DNA of 64,000 bases. It comes from an uncultured Oscillospiraceae bacterium. GTDB lineage: Bacteria > Bacillota > Clostridia > Oscillospirales > Oscillospiraceae. A program made the position numbers and the translations under genes. Below the pieces are notes generated by a model. That model was given only the letters and a program-made list of their open reading frames with translations. It did no database searches and was not told where the DNA came from. The stretch covers positions 1-64,000 of the forward strand of contig CAKTOX010000008.1 of NCBI GenBank assembly GCA_934590355.1, in the 5' to 3' direction. Shown piece by piece: positions 33,112 to 41,470 of the stretch (its first letter is position 1; the number at the start of each line of letters is the position of its first letter).

Positions 33112-34509
33112 TCAGTTTTCCGCTGCCTGAGCCTTAATGTTGCGATTCATTATGCGTATTTCGCCGATTATGAGCACCGCCACGGTTATTGCGGCAAGCG
33201 TGTCGCCGATGGGGCCGGAGTACAGCAGACCGTCAATGCCCATGATACTCGAGAGAATATAGGCACACGGGAGGGCGTAAACAAGCTGGCGCGTGAGCGT
33301 GCAGATAATGGCCTTGTTGGGCTTTCCGATGGACTGGAAGAAGATGCCCGAGGGAATGAGAAAGCCCGTGAGGAATATGGCACCGAGGAAGATGTGGAAG
33401 CACTTTATCGCAAACTCGTTATACAGCGCATTTTCCTGCCCGAAGATGTTTATGATTTCCTGCGTGAAAAGCTGGAAGCACGCCCAGCCGATTATTCCCG
33501 CTGCAAGACCTATGATTATAGTGCGCAGATATGTAGCCTTCACGCGGTCAAAGCGCCTTGCACCGTAGTTGTAGCCGACGATGGGCTGGCTGCCGATGCC
33601 GAGGCCGACCATGATGCTCATGATGATGGAGTTGACCTTCATGACGATGCCGAATGCGGCAAGGGGGATGTCGGGACCGTAGACGCTTTGCAGACCGTAT
33701 TTGACGGTGAGATTGTTCATGCAGATAACGACGATGGTCGAGCCGAACTGCGTGAAGAAGCTCGAAATGCCGAGCGGCAGGAAGGCAAACAGGGTCTTGG
33801 AGCGCAAAATGGTGTATTCGCGCTTAAAGACGATGCCCTTGAGACGGGGGATATACGCAATGGCGAGGACAAAATTGAGAGCCTGTCCGATTATTGTTGC
33901 CCATGCAGCGCCCTCAACTCCCCAGTTAAGACCGAGCACGAACCATGCGTCGAGGATGACGTTGAGAACGCAGCCGGCGATGTTCGAGAACATGGCGTAT
34001 TTGGGGTTGCCCTGCGCTCGTATAATGCTGTTCACCGTCATACTTATGCATACAAACGGAACGCCTATGAGGGTTATGCGGGCATATTCCGTTGCGTAGC
34101 CGAAGGTCTCGGCGGCGACATCGCGGCCTCCGCAGAGGTTCAGCACCGGGGTGAGCAGCAGCTCCATTGACAGCGTTATAAAAAGTCCCGCCAGCAGCGC
34201 TATCGAGATGCCGTTGCCCATCGTGCGCGCGGCCTCTTCGTAGTTTTTCTGTCCGAGCTTAATGCTGAAATACGAAACGCAGCCGTCGGCGATCATCGTG
34301 CCTATTGCCATGGCGATGGTGACCAGCGGAAAGGTGAGATTAGTTGCCGCGTTGCCGAGCATACCGACGCCCTGACCAATGAATATCTGATCGACGATGT
34401 TATAGATAGAGTTAACGACCATGGAGGCGATGGCGGGAAGCGAAAACTTGACCATAAGCTTCCCAATGGAGGTCGTCTCAAATATCGTAAGGGAATTGTT
34501 CTGACTCAT
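33112..34509 (-). CDS. MATE family efflux transporter
   Basis: Twelve-TM exporter of 465 aa, two bundles of six. Typical features: N-terminal GKLMVKFSLPAIASM, YNIVDQIFIGQGVG, and the second-half VGYNYGARRFDRVK that matches the conserved VAYNYGAR loop. Members use Na+ or H+ gradients to expel cationic drugs or metabolites; the substrate is not predictable. The start ATG 34509 has AGGTGG upstream. It is separated from the YihY gene by a hairpin and probably has its own promoter in the AT-rich gap. Confidence 0.92.
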   Translation of the reverse strand: MSQNNSLTIFETTSIGKLMVKFSLPAIASMVVNSIYNIVDQIFIGQGVGMLGNAATNLTFPLVTIAMAIGTMIADGCVSYFSIKLGQKNYEEAARTMGNGISIALLAGLFITLSMELLLTPVLNLCGGRDVAAETFGYATEYARITLIGVPFVCISMTVNSIIRAQGNPKYAMFSNIAGCVLNVILDAWFVLGLNWGVEGAAWATIIGQALNFVLAIAYIPRLKGIVFKREYTILRSKTLFAFLPLGISSFFTQFGSTIVVICMNNLTVKYGLQSVYGPDIPLAAFGIVMKVNSIIMSIMVGLGIGSQPIVGYNYGARRFDRVKATYLRTIIIGLAAGIIGWACFQLFTQEIINIFGQENALYNEFAIKCFHIFLGAIFLTGFLIPSGIFFQSIGKPNKAIICTLTRQLVYALPCAYILSSIMGIDGLLYSGPIGDTLAAITVAVLIIGEIRIMNRNIKAQAAEN

Positions 34510-34553
34510 TTATAACCACCTATACAATATAATAAAATACATATAATTAATAA

Positions 34554-34584
34554 GCGGGAGCAATTATAACATCATTGCCCCCGT
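34554..34584 (-). terminator. Hairpin after the YihY gene
   Basis: 11 bp stem with one mismatch (34554-34564 with 34574-34584) in an otherwise AT-rich gap; TTATTAATT follows on the minus strand. Confidence 0.5.
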
Positions 34585-34636
34585 TTGTAAATATCAATAA
34601 ATTTAACAATTAAAATTTGGCGAAACTGCTGTAAAA

Positions 34637-35449
34637 TCATTGCTGTTTTCTCTCTCGAATGAACTCATTCACGGAAGCTCCGAGTAGGATGATGTACATG
34701 CACCAGTACATCCAAAGCAGTGAGATAATTATCGCCGCGAGGCTTCCGTAGGTCGAGAAGCCGCCGCCGAAGCGGATAAACAGCGAGAACAGCCATGTGA
34801 ACAGCAGCCACACTGCCGCGGCTCCCGCGGCACCGGGAAGCAGGGTCAGCAGTTTTATCTTCACACCGGGAACGCCCTTGTATATCGCAAGAAAAACGAC
34901 GGTCAGGATAATAAACGTCAGCACGAAGCGCAGCCTGAGCAGAAGCCCCAGAGTAGATGACACGGAGGGGAAGTGCTTGCTGACAAGCTCGTAAATATCC
35001 TTGCCGAAAACCATCAGCGCAAGCGTCACTATCGCAACGACTATCATGCCCAAGGTGTAGACGCAGGCGATGAGGCTGCGGCGCAGGAACGAGCTGTATT
35101 TCGGGGAGCGGAAAATTACCTCGATACCGCGAATCAGTGCGGAAAATGCGCGGCTTGACATCCAGACAGTGAGCAGTATCGACAGCGGCAAAACGGCGCC
35201 CGGAGCAAAGTAAATGTCGACGACGACGGACTCAATTATCGATTGCAGCGCCGTGGGTATATATCTCTCGACTGCATTAAAGAGTGTATCCTGCGAAAGG
35301 CCGGTAAACGGTATTATCGAGGACAGGAGAGCAACAAACGGCACGAGCGACAGGAACATATAAAATGCACTTGCCGCCGCATGAGCATTTATGTTGTTCT
35401 CACTGATCTCGGTCAAAAAAGTGTTCAGCGTTTTAAAAGCTTTCTTCAT
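34637..35449 (-). CDS. YihY/BrkB-family membrane protein
   Basis: Polytopic protein of 270 aa with six hydrophobic segments. Family marks: HAAASAFYMFLSLVPFVALL near the N-terminus (split here at residues 23-42), VWMSSRAFSALIRGIEVIF and the C-terminal YGSLAAIIISLLWMYWCMYIILLGASVNEF. Once mis-described as RNase BN, the family has no proven activity. GAGGG precedes ATG 35449. It follows the lipid kinase gene with a strong hairpin between them. Confidence 0.9.
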   Translation of the reverse strand: MKKAFKTLNTFLTEISENNINAHAAASAFYMFLSLVPFVALLSSIIPFTGLSQDTLFNAVERYIPTALQSIIESVVVDIYFAPGAVLPLSILLTVWMSSRAFSALIRGIEVIFRSPKYSSFLRRSLIACVYTLGMIVVAIVTLALMVFGKDIYELVSKHFPSVSSTLGLLLRLRFVLTFIILTVVFLAIYKGVPGVKIKLLTLLPGAAGAAAVWLLFTWLFSLFIRFGGGFSTYGSLAAIIISLLWMYWCMYIILLGASVNEFIRERKQQ

Positions 35450-35463
35450 AGGCCCTCATTTAA

Positions 35464-35486
35464 ATCACCGCCCGATGGGCGGTGAT
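35464..35486 (-). terminator. Terminator after the lipid kinase gene
   Basis: Perfect 10 bp ATCACCGCCC/GGGCGGTGAT stem (35464-35473 with 35477-35486), three-base loop, TTAAAT tail. Confidence 0.65.
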
Positions 35487-35488
35487 GA

Positions 35489-36388
35489 TTAACATATTAA
35501 AGTCAGTCGATCGACAAGATCAACGATCTCGTGCCGATCAGCCCCCGGACCGCGCTCGCCGTCGAGCGACCAGTCAAGCTCAGGGGGAGCGGTAATGCTC
35601 AGCTTATCCGCCTGGAAGAAATCCAGGAACGGGGAAGAGTAGTCCTGGGTGAAAACGCCCATCAAAATACTTTGAAAATCAATTAACGTGCGCGGCTCGT
35701 GAACGAGAAGCACCTCGAACTTGCCGTCGCCGGTGTCAACAACGGTCTTGGGCAGGGAGATCGTGCCCGCGACCGAGGTGGAGTTGCACACCGCACCGAA
35801 TATATAGTCGCCCTCGCAGCAGAATTCGCCGAGGTCGAGCTTCAGATGATGCGCCTTAATTTTCGGCAGATCCTTCACCGCGTCAAGCAAATACGCCGTG
35901 TGGCCGAGCGCGTTTTTTAGGTTCTGAGGCGTAGTGTACGACAGCCATGAGAACGCACCGAATGCGGCAACATAGCAAAAATAACGGTCGCCGAACCGGC
36001 CGATGTCTATCTTCTTAGGTTTGCCGTTTACTATATTATGTGCAGCCTCGACAGCGTCCGAGGAAATGCCGTGGCAGGCGGCAAAATCGTTCGTGCTGCC
36101 CGAGGGGATATATCCGAGCGGAATGTCGTGTCCGCCGCGGATAATGCCGGTTATGACCTCGTTGAGCGTGCCGTCGCCGCCTATGCAGACGATGATGTCA
36201 AATTCGCTCGCGTAGCCCTGCGCAAACTCCGTTGCGTCGCCGCGCTGCGCCGTGGGAAACACCGTGACCGCATAGCCGTTTTGCGAAAATATGCTTATTA
36301 TGTCCGGCAGGAAGCGAAGTGAGGCGCGCCGTCCGGAAACGGGGTTAAAGATGAGCATCATCCGTTTGAGCTGGGAAAATGTTTTCAT
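35489..36388 (-). CDS. Diacylglycerol kinase-family lipid kinase (DagK/YegS type)
   Basis: Protein of 299 aa with FNPVSGRR (nucleotide loop), CIGGDGTLNEVITG (GGDGT motif), PSGSTNDFA and a C-terminal SLDGE segment. Such kinases phosphorylate diacylglycerol (DgkB, recycling lipid released by lipoteichoic acid synthesis) or related lipids at the inner membrane face. The neighbour cdsA uses phosphatidic acid, the product of DAG kinase, so the pair likely recycles DAG into phospholipid. GGAGT lies upstream of ATG 36388. Confidence 0.88.
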   Translation of the reverse strand: MKTFSQLKRMMLIFNPVSGRRASLRFLPDIISIFSQNGYAVTVFPTAQRGDATEFAQGYASEFDIIVCIGGDGTLNEVITGIIRGGHDIPLGYIPSGSTNDFAACHGISSDAVEAAHNIVNGKPKKIDIGRFGDRYFCYVAAFGAFSWLSYTTPQNLKNALGHTAYLLDAVKDLPKIKAHHLKLDLGEFCCEGDYIFGAVCNSTSVAGTISLPKTVVDTGDGKFEVLLVHEPRTLIDFQSILMGVFTQDYSSPFLDFFQADKLSITAPPELDWSLDGERGPGADRHEIVDLVDRLTLIC

Positions 36389-36411
36389 TTTATAACCTAA
36401 CTCCGAAAATT

Positions 36412-37215
36412 TCAGATCATACCCGCAATAAGCAGGCAGAAGTAAGCCGAAGGGATGGAGAACAGCAGGCTGTCAACTCTGTCCATGACGCCGCCGTGAC
36501 CGGGAATGAGATTGCTGTAATCCTTCAGTCCCGCCATGCGCTTAATAAGTGAGGCGGCAAGGTCGCCGACCTGACCGAAGCTCGAGCAGATAAGCGCGGT
36601 GAGCATGCACACGAAGATATTGACAGTGTACCACTGCTTGAGCACGAAGAAAAGAATAATGCCTGCAACGACGGCGCTTATGGCGCCGCAGATGCTTCCC
36701 TCAACTGTTTTGTTGGGGCTGACCTCGGGTGCAAGCTTATTCTTGCCGAATCTCTTGCCGCCGAAGAGTGCGAAGCTGTCGCACACCCATGTTGAAATGC
36801 ATGCGATGGAGAAAACGGGTATCCAAATGTTGCTGTCCATAAGTGCGAGCTTCAGGACGATCATAAATGGCACGACGGGATAGGCGATAACGCCGAGCGT
36901 TGCAAGAGCGCCGGGGCCGCGCACTTTTTTGGAAACGACGCCCGCGGTCATTGCCGCAAATACGGCGACGAAAAAAATTGCTTCATATACGATGGAGCCT
37001 GCCTTAAACCAGATGGCCGCAGCGGTGCCCACGGCGTAGAGGTACAGAACCCACGGTGCGCAGTGCACATCCTTGTATCCGATGGCGCGGCAGGTCTCCC
37101 ATATAGCCATAACGGTGGCTGCAAGCAGGAACAGTGCCCTCGTGACGGGGCCGAGTGCGAAGCAGGCAACGACGAGAATTATAAGCACCATTGCCGAAAT
37201 TACTCTTGTTTTCAA
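36412..37215 (-). CDS. cdsA: Phosphatidate cytidylyltransferase
   Basis: Integral membrane enzyme forming CDP-diacylglycerol from phosphatidic acid and CTP. The 267 aa protein has about eight TM segments and the C-terminal signature SPNKTVEGSICGA ... GDLAASLIKRMAGLKDY ... GHGGVMDRVDSLLF. The start is TTG 37215 with AAGGA 7 bases upstream; no suitable ATG exists. In many genomes cdsA lies with uppS and dxr; here it pairs with a lipid kinase. It is divergent from the sigma factor gene. Confidence 0.93.
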   Translation of the reverse strand: MKTRVISAMVLIILVVACFALGPVTRALFLLAATVMAIWETCRAIGYKDVHCAPWVLYLYAVGTAAAIWFKAGSIVYEAIFFVAVFAAMTAGVVSKKVRGPGALATLGVIAYPVVPFMIVLKLALMDSNIWIPVFSIACISTWVCDSFALFGGKRFGKNKLAPEVSPNKTVEGSICGAISAVVAGIILFFVLKQWYTVNIFVCMLTALICSSFGQVGDLAASLIKRMAGLKDYSNLIPGHGGVMDRVDSLLFSIPSAYFCLLIAGMI

Positions 37216-37262
37216 AAGTTTTTCCTTCTTTCACATAGAAATTCCATTTTAATATGTCATCT

Positions 37263-37291
37263 AATATAACATATAGCTCCCGCGGGAACAA
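37263..37291 (-). promoter_or_regulatory. Promoter of the cdsA operon
   Basis: Minus strand: TTGTTC (37286-37291), 17 bp, TATATT (37263-37268). Confidence 0.55.
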
Positions 37292-37351
37292 CAACAAAAT
37301 GTTTAAAACCCCCGCGTTTTCCCGAATTGAGCCGAAATTGCAAAAAAATTC

Positions 37352-37380
37352 TTGTCTTTTTGTTAAAAAAATGTGATACT
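37352..37380 (+). promoter_or_regulatory. Candidate promoter of the sigma/anti-sigma operon
   Basis: TTGTCT (37352-37357), 17 bp, GATACT (37375-37380), in an A/T-tract-rich stretch. A self-recognised ECF promoter cannot be ruled out. Confidence 0.5.
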
Positions 37381-37425
37381 TAATAATAAATTACGTCTTT
37401 ATTGTCAGGAAGATGGGAGAATGTT

Positions 37426-37986
37426 TTGGACGATCGCCGCATTGTTGAGCTTTTTCTGGAACGCTCGGAAGAAGCCTTGTTACAAACAGATATAAAATAC
37501 GGCCGCTATTGTCATCGCATCGCGTTCAATGTTCTCGGAAATGCCGAGGACAGTGAGGAGTGCGTCAACGATGCGTATATGCGCGTCTGGGGCAGTATCC
37601 CGCCTAACGAGCCGTCGTCACTGTCGTCGTATGTCGGGAGGATAACGCGAAATCTCGCGCTCGATAAGCTGCGGCAGAAAAACAGCGATAAGCGCGGCGG
37701 CGGTGAAGTGCCCGTTGTGCTTGATGAGCTCGCCGAATGTATTTCGGGACGCGATGAGCTTTCTCGACGGCAGGATTCCGCCGAAATAACCGAGGCGATA
37801 AATGCCTTCCTCGAGACGCTCAACAGCGTTGAGCGCGGAGTTTTTATGCGGCGCTATTGGATGATGGAGCCCATTGCGGACATCGCCGCAAGATATGATA
37901 TTACGGTTTCTAAAACGACTACGATGCTTTTCAGATTGCGCACCAAGCTGAAAAAGCACTTTATGAAAGAAGGAATACCTCTTTGA
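37426..37986 (+). CDS. Sigma-70 family (ECF-like) RNA polymerase sigma factor
   Basis: Protein of 186 aa with region 2 (YCHRIAFNVLGNAEDSEECVNDAYMRVWGSIPP, LSSYVGRITRNLALDKLRQ, seen in two blocks) and region 4 (MEPIADIAARYDITVSKTTTMLFRLRTKLKK). Start: TTG 37426, six bases after GGGAG; an upstream TTG at 37402 lacks a site. It overlaps the next gene by TTGA, the usual coupling between a sigma factor and its membrane anti-sigma factor. Target promoters are unknown. Region 4 is somewhat unusual in having MRRYW before the helix-turn-helix. Confidence 0.9.
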   Translation: MDDRRIVELFLERSEEALLQTDIKYGRYCHRIAFNVLGNAEDSEECVNDAYMRVWGSIPPNEPSSLSSYVGRITRNLALDKLRQKNSDKRGGGEVPVVLDELAECISGRDELSRRQDSAEITEAINAFLETLNSVERGVFMRRYWMMEPIADIAARYDITVSKTTTMLFRLRTKLKKHFMKEGIPL

Positions 37987-39104
37987 AAAGCGAAGATCTG
38001 CTCAGACATATCGGGTCGGTCGACGAGAAGTATATTGAAGAAATGATGAGCGAGCTCCCGCGCAGCGCACGCCGCCGCTCGGGCTCTCGTGGAGTGTTTG
38101 CGTCCATCGCCGCCTCGCTTGCAGTGGTGATACTCGGCGCATCGGTCATGGCAGCAAACGGTTCGCAGGTGCCGACCGGTGAAATGACTCTCACGAACGT
38201 AACCCGAAGCATGGAAATGGCGCAAAACAGCGTCATCATGCTTGATGTTAATCCGAGCATCCGCCTTGAAGTGAATGATCGCGGCGCCGTTGTTAAGACC
38301 GAGGGACTCAATGATGAGTCGAAGGAAGTCCTCGAGGGACTTGAGCTTGACGGCAAAAGCTATACCGACGCCGTCAAGGATGTTGTCGTCTCGCTTGAGG
38401 AGCATGATTATATAACGGATCTCAAGAACTCCGTTCTCGTCAGCGTTGCGGCGCAAAATGACGAGCTTGCCGGTGAAATACTCGAAGCCTCGGTCGATGC
38501 CATCGCAAAGCTCAACGACACCGTGGATTACGGAATGTCGATACTGAGTCAGATCGTTACGCTCAGCGCAGACGCTGCACAGACGGGTGAAAAGTACGGC
38601 GTTTCCGAGGGGCGCGTTGACCTCGTGAATAAATTCATTTCCGGCCACAGTGATTACAGCTTCGATAAGCTCATTGAAAATAACGTCCAGCTTCTCAACC
38701 AGCTTTTCGAGTATGTCGGACTGCCTGATGGCGTTGAGCGCTTGGGTGACGTTGCGGGCGTTGTGCCCAAAGATTGCGAAACGAAGCTCAACCTTGAAGA
38801 GCTCAGCTGCGACGAAATAGTCAGCTTTGCAAGCGCCATCAGCGATTTTTACGATAAGCTCAGCGAGTATTACACGGCCGACGCCGTTGCCAAACGCATT
38901 GGATACGTTTTCAGCATTGCCGAGAGCAGCAACGCCGACGGACAGAAGCTGTGGACGGTGTTTGCCGAGAGCCTTACGAAAAACATAGGCGACCACGGTG
39001 CGATAATAAACATAGGCCAGAGCAAGATAAGCGACTGGTTCAATCAAAGTGAGATAGGAAAAGCCGTAACCCACATAGCCGGCCAATTGGCTGCTGCGGC
39101 TTGA
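37983..39104 (+). CDS. RsgI-like membrane anti-sigma factor
   Basis: Protein of 373 aa. A short cytoplasmic N-terminus (1-37) is followed by one TM helix (about 38-58). The external part starts with an RsgI-type domain: VIMLDVNPSIRLEVNDRG, GLNDESKEVL, TDAVKDVVVSLEEHDYI. The remaining 200 residues are helical with no carbohydrate-binding module. It starts with TTG 37983 inside the sigma stop, with AGAAGGA ahead. By analogy with SigI/RsgI it should hold the sigma factor until an outside signal arrives. The ligand is unknown. Confidence 0.8.
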   Translation: MKSEDLLRHIGSVDEKYIEEMMSELPRSARRRSGSRGVFASIAASLAVVILGASVMAANGSQVPTGEMTLTNVTRSMEMAQNSVIMLDVNPSIRLEVNDRGAVVKTEGLNDESKEVLEGLELDGKSYTDAVKDVVVSLEEHDYITDLKNSVLVSVAAQNDELAGEILEASVDAIAKLNDTVDYGMSILSQIVTLSADAAQTGEKYGVSEGRVDLVNKFISGHSDYSFDKLIENNVQLLNQLFEYVGLPDGVERLGDVAGVVPKDCETKLNLEELSCDEIVSFASAISDFYDKLSEYYTADAVAKRIGYVFSIAESSNADGQKLWTVFAESLTKNIGDHGAIINIGQSKISDWFNQSEIGKAVTHIAGQLAAAA

Positions 39105-39132
39105 CTCAACATAGCCCACATATGACACGAAG

Positions 39133-39160
39133 CGGCAGGAGCATCGGCTCCTGCCGTTTT
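39133..39160 (+). terminator. Terminator of the sigma/anti-sigma operon
   Basis: Perfect 10 bp CGGCAGGAGC/GCTCCTGCCG stem (39133-39142 with 39147-39156), loop ATCG, T4. Confidence 0.85.
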
Positions 39161-39189
39161 GCGCTTGTGCGGCATTCGACACAATAGTG

Positions 39190-39218
39190 TTGAAAAAGTC
39201 GGGAAAATATGATATAAA
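39190..39218 (+). promoter_or_regulatory. Sigma-A promoter of the solute-binding protein gene
   Basis: TTGAAA (39190-39195), 17 bp, TATAAA (39213-39218). Confidence 0.65.
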
Positions 39219-39271
39219 AGCTATGTATATAATTTTAAACTCGCCTTGAGGCGGATAAAAGGAACTTGAAA

Positions 39272-40468
39272 ATGTCAAAGCTGAAGTATAAGATCGCCAT
39301 TGCGTTGGCGGCTGTACTCGTGCTCGGCAGTGTGCTGTACATATATTTTGCGCACTACGCCCCCTATAAGCCGGACACGGAGCAGACCGTCGGAGTGTGG
39401 TATACTAACGATGACGCCATGTGGAGCGGATTTGAGGCGCTGTGCGAGGAGTATAATAACTCCGACGGCGCTAAATACGGCATAAAGGTCAGCCCCCGCG
39501 CCTTTGAAAGTGACGAGGAGCTTTACAGGGCTGTCTGCGATACCGCCGATAGCGGTGGAGAGCTTCCCGCGCTCACTGCATGCGACTCGGACTTTGCCGC
39601 GTATCTCGACGAAAAAGGGCTCGTTGCCGATATGGACAAGTATTTCGGCAAATGGGAGAGCTCGGAATATAACAGCACCATGAAGGCCGCCTGCACGGAC
39701 AAAAACGGACTTATCGCCATTCCGCTTGCAGCCGAAACGGAGCTGTTTATCGTGAATACGGATTTGTTCTCCGATTCCGCCGCCGTGTCAAATTTCGAAA
39801 AGCTTTGCTCCGTTGCGAATGAGTATTATAAGCGCAATTCCGAGAGCTTCTTCACAATATCGAACTATTCGATGTTCTTCCGCGACGCCATCGGGCAGCT
39901 CGGTGAGAAATTCGACGGCTTGAGCCCTCATGATACGAATAGCGAAAACTGTAAGTATGTGTATAAGCTGCTTGCCGAGACCGCATATGACCGCGGTTTT
40001 ACATCCGTCGGAACGGAAGCTGCGGAGTATCTTGCCGATGGCAAAATCGCCGCTGCCGTTATTTCGTCGGCGGACATTATGAAATGTGCATCCTCGCTTG
40101 ACAGCGAAAACTTCGTGTTCAGCGACTTTCCTTATATGAAGGACGGCAAGGCGGTCTATACCGAAAAGGTCACCGGCATGACCATTCTCGCAGCCGACAG
40201 ACAGACCGAGAAATGCGCCCAAATGTTCCTGCGCTGGTTTGCCTCAAGCGAGGTCAACAGCCGCTTTGTGGGCGACAGCGGGTATCTTGCCGCGATAGGC
40301 AGCCAGAGCAGCTCGTCCGAGTATGAAATCTACTCTCGCCTTATGGAAGCGGTTGGGGAGATGCAGAAAAAAGGCGGGCGCATTGACTATACGCCCGACG
40401 CCGAATATTCGGAAAACAGCAGGAATTTTGACATTGTCCTGCGCACTATAATGAGTTCACTAAACTAA
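39272..40468 (+). CDS. Orphan extracellular solute-binding protein (ABC type)
   Basis: Protein of 398 aa with an N-terminal hydrophobic segment (about 7-25) and no lipobox Cys, so it is membrane-anchored or cleaved by signal peptidase I. The body shows the bacterial extracellular solute-binding pattern: TVGVWYTNDDAMWSGFEALCEEYN, PALTACDSDFAAYLDEKGLVADM, GLIAIPLAAETELFIVNTDLF. Sugar or oligosaccharide binding is typical, but no permease or ATPase gene is nearby. ATG 39272 lies 8 bases after AAAGGA. It may partner transporter genes elsewhere or act as a sensor. Confidence 0.82.
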   Translation: MSKLKYKIAIALAAVLVLGSVLYIYFAHYAPYKPDTEQTVGVWYTNDDAMWSGFEALCEEYNNSDGAKYGIKVSPRAFESDEELYRAVCDTADSGGELPALTACDSDFAAYLDEKGLVADMDKYFGKWESSEYNSTMKAACTDKNGLIAIPLAAETELFIVNTDLFSDSAAVSNFEKLCSVANEYYKRNSESFFTISNYSMFFRDAIGQLGEKFDGLSPHDTNSENCKYVYKLLAETAYDRGFTSVGTEAAEYLADGKIAAAVISSADIMKCASSLDSENFVFSDFPYMKDGKAVYTEKVTGMTILAADRQTEKCAQMFLRWFASSEVNSRFVGDSGYLAAIGSQSSSSEYEIYSRLMEAVGEMQKKGGRIDYTPDAEYSENSRNFDIVLRTIMSSLN

Positions 40469-40491
40469 TAATATATAGAGGTGTATAAATC

Positions 40492-41160
40492 ATGGAAGGC
40501 TTCAGAGTACTTGAAATCAAGAAAAGCGTATTTGAAAACAACGACAGGGAAGCGGATAAGCTGCGCGAGGAGCTTAAGAAGGAAAAGACTTTCCTCTTGA
40601 ATCTTATGTCCTCTCCCGGCTCGGGCAAGACCACCACGCTCAAGGCTACCATCGCCGCACTCAAGGACGAGATGCGCATAGGCGTCATGGAAGCGGATAT
40701 TGACTCCGACGTTGACGCTCACACCATCGCGGAGACCGGCGCAAAGGTCATCCAGCTCCACACGGGCGGCATGTGCCACCTTGACGCGGGCATGACCAAG
40801 CAGGGACTCGAGGGCCTCGGCACGGAGAACATCGACTTTGCCATTCTCGAAAACGTCGGAAATCTTGTTTGCCCCGCAGAGTTCGACACGGGCGCAGTCA
40901 AAAACGCAATGATCCTCTCCGTTCCCGAGGGTCATGACAAGCCCCTCAAGTACCCCCTCATGTTCTCGATCTGCGACGTACTGCTTGTGAACAAGATCGA
41001 TGTCATGCCGTACTTCGACTTTGACCTTGACAAGTGCCGTGAGTATGTAAAAAAGCTCAATCCCAACATCACCATCATCCCCATCTCCGCAAGAACCGGC
41101 GAGGGCATCGGCGAGTGGACCGATTGGCTGCGCACTCAGGTCGCCGAGTGGAATAAGTAA
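40492..41160 (+). CDS. hypB: HypB, GTPase for nickel insertion
   Basis: SIMIBI-class GTPase of 222 aa. Motifs: LMSSPGSGKTTT (P-loop), MEADIDSDVDA, GGMCHLDAGM (metal-site Cys/His near residues 93-96), ENVGNLVCPAEFD with a second Cys, and NKID (guanine specificity). There is no His-rich N-terminal nickel-storage stretch. HypB with HypA delivers nickel to [NiFe]-hydrogenase or urease. No hypA, hydrogenase or urease gene is within reach here. GAGGTG precedes the ATG. A terminator follows. Confidence 0.93.
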   Translation: MEGFRVLEIKKSVFENNDREADKLREELKKEKTFLLNLMSSPGSGKTTTLKATIAALKDEMRIGVMEADIDSDVDAHTIAETGAKVIQLHTGGMCHLDAGMTKQGLEGLGTENIDFAILENVGNLVCPAEFDTGAVKNAMILSVPEGHDKPLKYPLMFSICDVLLVNKIDVMPYFDFDLDKCREYVKKLNPNITIIPISARTGEGIGEWTDWLRTQVAEWNK

Positions 41161-41182
41161 ACTGACAATCTTAATAAGCATA

Positions 41183-41217
41183 AAAACGACAGCTTCATAG
41201 AAGCTGTCGTTTTTTTT
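41183..41217 (+). terminator. Terminator of hypB
   Basis: AAAACGACAGCTTC/GAAGCTGTCGTTTT stem with ATA loop and long T run. Confidence 0.9.
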
Positions 41218-41270
41218 AGACAATCGAAAACCTATGCTGTCGAGAAAAAATAACCGCGCCGCGGGGGAGC

Positions 41271-41468
41271 TTGAGGGGGCAAGGCCCGCCTCAAATTAGA
41301 TTATAGCCATCAAAAACGCCTGAGCTATCAGGCTTTTTGACGAGCGAAGCGAGATTTTTTGTGAAGATTGAGCTTCACAAAAAATGTGGCGTTTTTTCGG
41401 CGTGCAAAAAAGACACAGACTTTTTTGACACGCTGAAAAAAGACAGCTTCACTGAAGCTGTCTTTTTT
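41271..41468. repeat. Tandem array of five long hairpins
   Basis: Between hypB and the convergent small gene: hairpin 41271-41294 (10 bp with one bulge), 41318-41333 plus T5, a perfect 12 bp palindrome 41355-41366/41373-41384, a 20 bp imperfect stem 41392-41412/41420-41441, and a 15 bp stem 41436-41450/41454-41468 with T6. The A6 at 41436-41441 belongs to both of the last two. The final hairpin shares the GACAGCTTC core with the hypB terminator. Confidence 0.75.
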
Positions 41469-41470
41469 CA

